Below are positions 21,591 through 30,843 of a stretch of DNA of 64,000 nt, piece after piece; the first letter of the stretch is position 1, and each line of letters opens with the position of its first letter. Made by a program: the position numbers and the translations under genes. Under the pieces are notes generated by a model. The model was not told where the DNA came from. It did not search any database and saw only the letters and a program-made list of their open reading frames with translations. Origin of the DNA: Nyssa sinensis (Eukaryota; Streptophyta; Magnoliopsida; Cornales; Nyssaceae); NCBI GenBank assembly GCA_008638375.1, contig CM018037.1, positions 29,820,576-29,884,575 on the forward strand. The letters run 5' to 3'.

Positions 21591-22535
21591 TCATTGATAA
21601 TACTTTCGCAAGTGTTCTACGTTCCATGGCCTAGGAACAGGCTTCCCAGTCATGTCTTTAAGCCAATAGGTGGTAGGTCGAACGACCTTCGTTACTTTGT
21701 AGGGACCTTCCCAGTTTGGTGACAACTTCCCCATGGTGGGATCCTTGGTGTTCTGAAAGACTCTTCTTAAGACGAAGTCTCCAACTTGAAAGCTGACTGT
21801 CTTGAGTCCTACCTTGGATTTGTTGACCATTCTTTGTTGATAAGCTTCCATCCTGATGCTGGCTTGATCCCTTCTCTCTTCGAGCAAATCCAAGTTTTTC
21901 ATCAGCTGCCGATCATTGGATTCTTGCTCAAAGGCCTCAGTCCTCAGAGTTGGCATACCGATCTCAACTGGAATTACTGTTTCTGTTTCATAGGCTAGTG
22001 AGAAGGGAGTTTCAGAGGTGGGAGTTCTCCTGGTTGTTCTGTAGGCCCAAAGGACTCCAGGGAGTTCTTCTGCCCACTTCCCCTTGGCCTGTTCCAACCT
22101 TTTCTTTAACCCATCAAGGATTGTTCGGTTAGTGACCTCTGCTTGCCCATTTGCTTGTGGATGGCTTGGAGAGGCAAAGTGCTGCCTGATGTTGAGATTT
22201 TCGCAGAATGCCTTGAAGCCTTTACCAGTGAATTGTGTCCCATTGTCCGAGATAATTACACGTGGTATGCCAAACCTGCAGACAATGTTCTTCCAGGTGA
22301 AGCTTTCGACTTCCTTTTCTGTGATATGCGTTAAAGGCTCGGCTTCGGCCCATTTAGAGAAGTAGTCGATGGCCACCAAGAGGTACTTCCTGTTTGGAGG
22401 TGCTCGTGGTAATGGGCCCACAATGTCCATTCCCCATTGAGCAAAGGGCCAAGGACTAGGAATCGGGATAAGCTCGTGCTGAGGCTGATGTTGGTACGGG
22501 GCAAATCTCTGGCATTTGCCGCACTTTCCGAACAT
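21591..22535 (-). pseudogene. Integrase and GPY-like C-terminus of pol
   Basis: This catalyses insertion of the cDNA. On the minus strand it starts in the zinc-finger region (KCGKCQRFAP, the CC half of HHCC). It runs through the catalytic core with Asp in WGMDIVGPLP, Asp in ISDNGTQFTG and Glu in NGQAEVTNRT, the D,D(35)E triad. It ends with the GPY-type segment NWEGPYKVTKVV and HLRKYYQ. This part is intact to its natural stop, but it is out of frame with the upstream polymerase because of one extra A at 22,525-22,527. Confidence 0.92.
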
Positions 22536-23994
22536 ATTCTTTAGCCTGTTTTAACATGCCGGGCCAGTAGTAGCCCTGCGATAGAGCTCGGTGGGCTATA
22601 GTTCTGCCCCCATTATGATTCCCGCAGATTCCCTCATGTATTTCAGCCAAGACATACTGTGATTCGTCTGGGGCTAAGTATTTTAGCAGAGGTTGAGAAT
22701 ACGACCTTCTGTAAAGCTTGTTGTTCAGGATCAGGTACCGAGCCGCTCTGATTCGGATTCTCCTGGCTTTGTTTTTGTCCTCTGGCTTTGGTTTTGACAG
22801 GAGCTCTAGAGAGGCTAGATACTCCTTTAGTTCTTGAAAGGACTGCTCGTATTCTTCTGTCCATTGCAAAGTCTTGCTGCCCTTCAGAGCTTTGAAGAAA
22901 GGTAGGTAGCGATCGGTGGATTTGGATATAAATCTGCTCAGTGCGGCAATTCTGCCTTTCAGTGCCTGAATCTCCTTTCTGGACTTTGGTGACTTCAGTC
23001 CAATCAGGGTTTGGATCTGAGTAGGGTCAGCTTCGATGCCTCTTTGAGAGACGATGTACCCCAAGAATTTTCCCTTCGTAACTCCGAAGGTACATTTCGA
23101 GGGGTTGAGCTTCATCTTGTGTTGTCTGAGGATATTAAAGGTCTGGGCCAAGTGCTGGAGGTGGCTGCCTTTCTGAAGGCTCTTTACCAGCATGTCGTCG
23201 ATGTAAACCTCCATGGTACTGCCGAGCAGTGGGCTGAACATCTTGTTCACCAACCGCTGATAAGTGGCTCCAGCATTCTTCAAACTGAAAGGCATCACTC
23301 TGTAGCAGTAGAGTCCTCTTTCGGTTATGAAGGAAGTCTTTTCTTGATCTGGAGGGTACATCTGGATCTGGTTGTATCCAGAGTATGCATCCATGAAACT
23401 CATAAGTTCATGCCCTGCAGTGGCGTCAACCAGTTGGTCTATTCTCGGCAGTGGAAAGCTGTCTTTGGGGCACGCTTTGTTGAGGTCTGTATAGTCAACA
23501 CAGACTCTCCACTTGCCGTTCTTCTTCTTAACAAGCACGGTGTTGGCTAGCCACTCGGGATAGAAAACTTCTCGTATCATCCTGGCATCCAGCAGCCTCT
23601 GGACTTCTTCGTTTATAATCCGATGCCGTTCAGGAGCGATCGGCCTTCTCTTCTGTCTGACTGGGGGGTGATCCAGATCTACCATCAGTTTGTGAGTTAT
23701 TAGATTAGGATCTATTCCCTCCATGTGCCTGGTCTCCCAAGCAAAGATAGAGAGGTTATTTTTCAGAAACCTGACTATCTTTTCCTGCTCGGTGTGTGTA
23801 AGGTCTGGGTCGATGTACAAGTAACGCCCCTCTGCTTCTGAACTGACTAGTACTTTAATGGGCTCGCCAACAGGTTTGGCTCGGCTGTTACGTCCCCTTG
23901 GGCTCAGGGGCTCTTCAACGCTGAATGGGCAATCTTCCACCTCGGGAGTGTGAGTGAAAACCGGATCTGCACAGTCCCGAGTGTACTGTAATTG
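22456..23994 (-). pseudogene. Reverse transcriptase with in-frame loss of RNase H
   Basis: The plant Ty3/gypsy reverse transcriptase is complete. It has the WLANTVLVKKKNGKWRVCVD and LNKACPKDSFPLPRIDQLVD segments, the SFMDAYSGYNQI motif and the catalytic YIDD box at about 23,205-23,194. The connection region ends LLSKPKP near 22,795. It is followed at once by EDKNKARRIRIRAARY, which normally lies after RNase H, and by the HH half of the integrase zinc finger (EIHEGICGNHNGG). The whole RNase H region is therefore missing without loss of frame. The frame opens right after a TAG at 23,995 and is continuous with protease upstream. Confidence 0.92.
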
Positions 23995-24642
23995 CTATTT
24001 CAGAGCTTTCTCCTTGAGGGCAATAGCGTGACACTCTCGGGAGGTTGGCTGACATCCTCGGACCGAGTGTACGCTCTGGTTGTGGACGTACTTCAGACAC
24101 TGATGAAGGGTCGAAGTGACTGCCCCTATCTGGTGTAACCAGGGTCTCCCGATGATGACGTTGTATGGAGACTTCATGTTCAACACCATGTATTCCGAGA
24201 TGGTGGTCTTCTGCCCTTCACCTTCTCCTACAGTGGTAGGAAGGTCAACTCTCCCCAGTGGGGTGCTGAGGTTGCCATCAAAAGCTGCCATCACGGCAGT
24301 GGTGGGCTTGACGTCGTCCTAGTCTATGCCCATCTGCTTGAGCGGGTCATAGAACAGAATGTTCACTAAGCTGCCAGTGTCGACCAGGACTCTTCTAGTC
24401 TCGAAGTTAGCGATTCTGAGGGTAATAACAAGGGCATCACTGTGAGGGCAGTGTACCCCTGCTAGATCTCGCTCGGTGAACTAGATCTCCGGCCCTGGCT
24501 TGAGCCTCTTTTCGACGTTGGAGATCTGCAAGACGTTCGGGGCGGTTCTGGCCTCCCGAGCATATCTCTTTCTTGCCCTGTTGGACATTCTTGTAACAGG
24601 GGAGTCAGCATAGAGGACGTAGATGACGTGGTCGTTCTGCCT
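23995..24642 (-). pseudogene. Aspartic protease domain of pol, three stops
   Basis: The minus strand encodes the protease with the catalytic VDTGS at 24,384-24,370 and the second-half segment YNVIIGRPWLHQIGAVTSTL. In-frame TAG codons lie at 24,481-24,483, 24,319-24,321 and 23,995-23,997. The frame is the same as gag and reverse transcriptase, so the ancestor had a single gag-pro-pol frame. Confidence 0.88.
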
Positions 24643-26358
24643 CTAAGGCTCGTTTCGTCCTTCCCTCTGCTCCTGCCTCTGTTCGGGCCTCTGATCTGGC
24701 CGCTGCTGAGGCTTGTCCTCTTGGGGGTTCTGTCGTCCGTCCTGCTTGACGAACTCCCGAAGACGTCCCTTCTTTATGAGCTGCTCTATCTCATATCGGA
24801 GGGTCCTGCAAGAGTTAGTTATATGTCCATGATCTTTATGGAAATTACAATACTTACTTTGGTCCCGCAGGCTGGGATCTCCCTTGATTGGCTCCGGCCA
24901 CCTCAGGTTCTCCGGATCTCTGATCTGCCGGAGTACCTGGTTCAGAGTGGTGTTCAGAGGAGTGAAGTTGGTGAACTCCCTTGGTGCGGAGTTGTACACA
25001 GCTCTGGGAGCTGTTCTCTTCTCTAGGCTCCTGGCCCTCTTTTTGTTGGAGTCTCTTCTGTGATCCTCCTTCTTGTGGTCCTCCCGCTTTGGATTTTCCC
25101 TCTGGGTCTGATCTCTGCCCTTCTGGGACGTGCGGTTGGCTTCTTCCAGGTTGATGTATTTTCTGGCCCGGTCCATTAATGCCGCCATATCGGCAGGAGG
25201 GCTTTTCGTCAAGGAATCTCTGAACCCACCTTGGGCAAGCCCGGCTGTAAGGGCTACTACAAGGAATTTCGGGCTACAATCCGTGATCTCAGTGAGTTCG
25301 GTGTTGAAGCGTGCAATGTAGGCTCGGAGGGATTCCTCCCTGGTCTGCTTAACGTTCAGCAGGAATTCTGGCCCCCTTCTGAGCCTCCTGCTGGTCATAA
25401 ACCTGTCCAAGAACTGCCTACCGAGCTCGTAGAAGCTGGTAACGGAGTTCGGAGGGAGGTTGTGGAACCACTTCAGAGCAGTTCCCTTTAAGCTGGTGAT
25501 GAACGTCCGGCACATGAAAGCATTCGAAGCTCTGTGAAGGGCCATCGTATGCTGATAATAAGAAAGGTGATCTCCTAGGTCTCCAGATCCGTCATAGAGA
25601 GTGAACTTAGGCACCATGAATTTTCTGGGCCTTTCTTCTTACATAATGGTGTGAGTGAATGGGGTGGCTAGCCTTCCGAGCAGCCTGGCCAGTTCGTCTT
25701 GTTCTAGAGGGTTCTGAGGTCCTCTCAAGGTGACTGTCCGGTCTATTGACTCGGCAATTTCCTTTACCCTCCGCGGGTCTTTGACTCTGACATCTTGTGA
25801 ACCCTGCCTGACAGCCTCGGCTTCAGGGTAGTAGGGTTGATTACGCCCTCCGAACGGAGGAGGATTCCGAACCAGAGGGTTTGGTGCTGCATGAGGAGGC
25901 TCCTGCGATGCCGGGTGTGCTCCCGAGGCCCTTGGAGTTGGGGCTCGAGTAGTGCTCCGGTAATGGATGTCGGGGATGAAGGCGGATGTTCCCCAGCCAG
26001 GGACTGTTGATGGCTGGGGGTCTTGGCCAGCGCGAGGAACGCCTGAGGGGTGCCCAGGCTGGTTAGTTGGAGCCTGCGCATGAGGTTCGGCGTTCTCTGT
26101 AGCAACAGGAGGTTGCGTTCCTGCAACGAAGTTGACCGGCGGGCTAGGAGAACTCTTCGTTTGGTTCTGTGTAAGTGTCGCCAGTGTTCTAGTGATGGTA
26201 AGCAACTGTTCCTGCACCAGCTCATTGTGTCGTTTTATTGCTTCGATCTCTTGTCGCATAGGATTGGCCGCTGGCCCCCTTGTGCGGGGAGCAGGCGGCT
26301 GACGTTGAGCGTTTTGCGAATTCTGAGTATTCTGTCGTGGTCGGAGATTTGGTGCCAT
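24643..26358 (-). pseudogene. Gag of the Tat-type element, one internal stop
   Basis: Gag starts at the ATG at 26,358 (MAPNLRPRQNTQNSQNAQRQ), 63 bp after the primer-binding site. A Pro/Gln/Asn-rich N-terminal half ends at a TAA at 25,639-25,641. The same frame continues at 25,617 with the capsid-like domain (FTLYDGSGDLGDHLSYYQ, WFHNLPPNSVTSFYELG, FMTSRRLRRG). A charged linker rich in Arg/Lys/Glu and a knuckle-like YCNFHKDHGHITNSC segment follow, ending at TAG 24,643-24,645. Undoing the TAA would give one continuous gag. Confidence 0.9.
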
Positions 26359-26420
26359 GGTTTTCCGGTAGGGAAAGAGATGAGTTTTATGAGTAGAGCA
26401 CTTTGGAGATTAGTCGATTC

Positions 26421-26435
26421 CTACAGACGGCGCCA
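26421..26435 (-). other. Primer-binding site
   Basis: On the minus strand TGGCGCCGTCTGTAG begins three bases inside the 5' LTR. The first nine bases match the tRNA-Asp-type primer-binding site of plant gypsy elements; the rest is diverged. Confidence 0.75.
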
Positions 26436-26438
26436 AAC

Positions 26439-27076
26439 TGATGCTGCACTTTTCGGCTCGCGATAAGTATGGACTCCGTGACCTGTAGAACACTCAGAAA
26501 GACGATCAGAGGACCACCGGGTTGGCTCCGGCGGTAGTCGCTCCGATGCTTAAGTAAGTAAAAGAATGGAAAAGACGGTATTGAAAGCCAAAGAATGAGC
26601 ATAGAAAATAAGGCGTACCTTTAGGGTTTAATTTATAAACCGTGGCTTTCCTAAGTTGATTAGGATTCGAAGCCATGAATATAGGGATTTGATCACCGGA
26701 TATTGCAGTTACCTTGCATAGAGATAACCATAGATGCCCTGAATATAGGGATTTGATTACTGGAGATTGCAGCTACCTTGTATAGAGATAACCACAGATG
26801 GTAGTTTCCTTGTTGAAGACTGCTTCCTTGTTGAAGACCGCTTCCTTATTCCCTGCTCGGCATCCGCTAAGGTGGTGACGAGTTCTGGAATGTTGGTCTG
26901 AACCCTGTGACCTTGTTCTGGATATATATATGTTCGGCCACTTCCGACCTTGTATGATGATCTGGATGCTTGGCGTTTTTCCTTATTGGTTGAATAAGAA
27001 TCATGTTGGCTGAGCATAGGTCGGATTGTGGTTACACGTGTCAAGTGTTGATTGGCCTGTTCTTTTATGGTATATC

Positions 27077-27077
<1 letters not shown>
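26439..27077 (-). repeat. 5' LTR of the Tat-type element
   Basis: 639 bp, partner of 16,102-16,741. Reading leftwards on the minus strand, an ACATATATATATCC sequence near 26,921-26,932 is the best TATA candidate. An ACACGTGT G-box-like sequence lies near 27,034-27,041 in U3. Confidence 0.93.
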
Positions 27078-27108
<31 letters not shown>

Positions 27109-28868
27109 GAATATGGATTCATCTTTTTACCTGTATCATCACTATCATCAACATAACTCTTCAAACAGTTTCCCCATATACTTTTCTTCCCCCAACTCTG
27201 TCTCCTCTAAACCTTGCAAAATGCCACCAACCCCGCAGAATAAATAATATTACACGCAAAACCCTTACTAATCATACATTATTAATTATATATATATATA
27301 TATGTAAATAGATAAATATATGGATAGATAGATAGAAAGATGTAGGTCTTTTATTGTTTTTTTTGTTTTATAATCAGATATATATTTTTAATATCACATC
27401 ATTGGCAATATCTAAGCGTCATTCGCTTTTTAATTTTGTACTAAATACAATAAATACTAGCGATGTGTATATATATATACTACGTAATTATTACGTACAC
27501 TCCAATCTCAACGAGAGCAATGTTTCTTTTTAAAAGAATTATCTCAAACGACACCTATTGAGTCAAAATATGATGTTCCTTTAATACACAATGTCACTTG
27601 TAAAATAACTTCTGAAAATGTATAGTAGTAGGACTCAAGGACTAGGACCCAACCCTAAGAAGTTACAATATTCAAGATTTTCTAAAACCCTAGGCCAGGC
27701 TATATAGCTTGTACTCACGCTTGTTCCCAAGGTTAAACCAGGAGGCAGGAGATCTCTCATATCATTTACAATTGCAATTTCTACAATTATTTTAAATAAT
27801 TTTACCTTTCTAAAAATATATATAGATAGAGTTATTATAAAGGATATGAATCCCTTTTATATATAAGGAAATTGATGATAACATGGCTTTTGACTTAATG
27901 CGTTGGCGGAGAAACCGAGAAAATTGCTACATATGAAGGAAATAAATGTCACCCAACAAAAGTTATTCCATTACAGGATGGTCACTGAACGTTGCTTTGA
28001 GGCTTTAATGTGATTTTATAGGCGGGTTCTTTGTTTTCTACATTGGTTGAAAGAGAGAGAATTAGGCTTGAGAGAGACAATGGTGAGTGCAACAGGTGTT
28101 AAAGTATAGGAAAGTGACATTGCTTGCTTTGGTTTCTATGAAATGCCTGATCTGTGTGAGAGATATATCTTAACACATGCACTGGGGTTTAATGGGTTGA
28201 GTTTATTCAGAACAGGTTACTTACTCTTACTACTTACTAGCAAGGTCTGACAATCTCTAGTGAGGATCTAAGTGTGAAGTGACACAGTCAGAGGTGCACA
28301 TGCCATGAAATGTCCATTTCTCTATTACTTTGGAGGATTTTAAGAATTTCAGAAGGGAATGAGGGTGGGGCATTCTCAGCATTTTTTTTTTTTATAACTT
28401 TATAATACTAAACGAAATTTTTGATCGTGTGGCCAAGCATAAATTTGAAGGAGTGAAACAATCCTAGTCCCACATCTTTTCTTTCCCATCGGAGAGAAAA
28501 ACTCGAACAACCGATCTTGACGGATAAGGAGATAATCCTAACTGCACGAGTAAAATTTTTTATTTTTATTTTTTGGGTTCAGTATGGAATTTTATAAAGT
28601 TCTGAGGCAGCAAAAAAGCAAGCTCGAGGAGAGCATGCAAATACAAAACCAAGGGATCATTAAAATCCCCCATATACAAAATTAGCTCCATTGTCGATAT
28701 ATGTACATTCCAGTATCAACTTTTTTAATATTCAATTTACACTTAACTGATTCTTAATTACATAGTACCTAATGTTAATATCTTCTGATGAAAAAGTGAA
28801 ATTTAAAATCACGACGTCCTCCTAATTAAGAAGAGATGGTGGCCAATTGGGGACTAGGCTAGTTCCAA

Positions 28869-29300
28869 TTGGTTTATAAAAATAATGATAAATTATATTA
28901 ATTTTTTTTACTTTATAAAATAATATACATATACTTTATTATAATTATTTTTTTTTCTTCAAAATGATAAAACTACCCCTTTCATTTTTTTAAAAATTTT
29001 TTAAATCTTAACCAATTTTTTCTTCATTTTTCAAATAAATATTGATAAAAATATTAAATTTACTTTTATATAAAATAAAAAATCTTTAAAATTAGAATAA
29101 ATTTGTCAAAATTAGAAAAAATATAAAAATAAATAAATAAAAAATAATAATTTTATCATTTTAAAAAAAAATTGACAGAAGAAAAATATTGCATATTATT
29201 TTATAAAATAAAAAAACTCAGTATAATTTTAAAAATTTTATAAAAACTCGGTATAATTATCATAAATTTTAAAAAAATAAATATAATTTCTTAAAATAAT
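28869..29300. repeat. Foldback AT-rich MITE-like repeat, copy 1
   Basis: An imperfect long palindrome. ACTTTATAAAATAATATACA near the left end pairs with the reverse complement of the right part (ATTTTATAAAATAATATGCA). AAAATGATAAAACTACCCCT pairs with AAAATGATAAAATTATTAT. A related copy lies at 39,580-40,020. No clear target duplication is seen. Confidence 0.6.
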
Positions 29301-29448
29301 AATAATAATATGACAATATAAAAAGCAGCATGAAAAATTGTTCATTGGTTTCGACCAAGACTAGGGCTGTAAACAGATCGAATTCAGACCAGATCAGATC
29401 ATGAAAATATTAATTCATATCCGTTAATTAACAGATATCCGATTCATT

Positions 29449-29746
29449 AATACAATTCGAACCGTTAATTATTTGCAAAGATATCCGATCCATTAATACA
29501 ATTCAAACCATTAATTATTTGCAAATCTCAGTAACACAAGAATACATAAGTAAATTGATATATCTTAATAATTAATAAATTGAGTAAAGGACATAATATG
29601 TGCCTTGTCCTTAATCCCTCAATACAATTCGAACCGTTAATTATTTGCAAATCTCAGTAACACAAGAATACATAAGTAAATTGATATATCTTAATAATTA
29701 ATAAATTGAGTAAAGGACATAATATGTGCCTTGTCCTTATCCTTAA
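29449..29746. repeat. 126-bp direct repeat
   Basis: The block beginning AATACAATTC(A/G)AACC(A/G)TTAATT and ending TGCCTTGTCCTTAATCC occurs at 29,495-29,620 and again from 29,621, almost without change. A 46-bp partial copy precedes them at 29,449. This is a recent local tandem duplication. Confidence 0.8.
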
Positions 29747-30843
29747 TCCCTCAAGTGTATTCTAAATTTGCACAGAGAGTAGAATGGTTTGCTTTTGTAG
29801 GTAGAGAAACTTCCTTCTTTCCTTGTTTCTATCCGATGTGGGATAGAAACACAACCACAAAATAGAAGAAAATGGTGAATTACTTTTATGAGAATGGATA
29901 TGTCTTATTCTTTTTCTTTCCCTCCCATGTGGGAGGTAAAAGTTCCCTTTTTCTCCGACTTAAATCCAACACCTCTGATTTTTTTCTTCTCCTATACTGC
30001 TTATACCACGTGGAGCAAAACTCATTGTTCCCTTTCCAACTATGAAATTGTTCCATTTTCATTTTTATTCATCATTTCAATTTCTATTATGATTATAATT
30101 AATAGTGTCACAATGAGTTTTGTAAAATAAAAATTAGTCAAACAAATAAAATGTCATACTATTGTAGTGTCTTGATTTTTACACGTAAAGATATGCCTGT
30201 GATTGATTTTTCTATATATAATAATATGAGATATGCCAAATTCATATTTCTCTACTCTTCTACATGTGCATTTTTTGGTAAATCCTTCAAAAAAAATGTT
30301 AAACTTAAATAATTGATTCTGATATTTTAAATCATTCATGATTACTAATTGTTATAGTTAATACTTATCAATCAAAATTAACTGTATTAGTTAATAATAA
30401 ACTTATATTAAATTATAAATTTATACAATTAACTCTTTAATATTAAATATCTTAATCTTAAATTCAAAATAGATAATCTCTTAGTACTCACATTCTAATA
30501 ATATTTTATTGCATTGTCATTTCTTTGTTATATGCTCTTAATTAATTAGAAAGTCAATTGTATTTGACTCTCTAATAACTAGTACATAGAAGATGCATCA
30601 ACTGCAACAACTTGGTACTAGTTATTAAAGACTTTAAAATTTATGGATTTTTATCTGGTTTATAATTGCATTTTACTGTTTGAAGTTCAATATATGGTCG
30701 GGTCAAGTACATGTTCTCATTCAATTCCACTTTCGTGGTCTATTGTTCGTTTGATGTTTTAAGCAGTTGCCTTTGATTCAGACTTGAAGGTTTGAGGTAT
30801 TCAGGGACACATTTTTGTGAAAGAAGTGTTAAAAAATAGTGAT

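Larger units (their letters stand above)
16102..27077 (-). mobile_element. Ty3/gypsy (Tat-type) retrotransposon with antisense genes
   Basis: A 10,976-bp insertion with LTRs of 640 and 639 bp. Both start TGATG and end TATATCA, with the inner terminal inverted repeat TGAT/ATCA. It is flanked on both sides by TATAT (16,097-16,101 and 27,078-27,082), a perfect 5-bp target duplication in a (TA)n tract. The polyprotein reads on the minus strand from right to left as gag, protease, reverse transcriptase, integrase. Between integrase and the 3' LTR lie 4.8 kb containing a hairpin array and two plus-strand transcription units. By hand count the LTRs differ at about 17 substitutions and one indel, mostly transitions, which suggests a fairly recent insertion. 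Stops, an RNase H deletion and a frameshift make it non-autonomous now. Confidence 0.93.
27078..30816. other. Intergenic region
   Basis: It starts with the rest of the (TA)n target tract (27,078-27,103). It holds further (TA)n at 27,288-27,303 and 27,470-27,480, a foldback AT-rich repeat (28,869-29,300) and a direct repeat (29,449-29,746). The stretch 27,640-28,380 has more even composition but no recognisable frame or RNA gene. 30,131-30,780 is AT-rich and is the probable promoter and leader region of the TMEM230 gene. Confidence 0.55.

Noticed and set aside
23011..23550. 179-codon plus-strand frame opposite the reverse transcriptase
   Set aside because: Pure antisense shadow of the conserved RT domain; unlike 17,153-19,074 it has no promoter, poly(A) signal or own domain.
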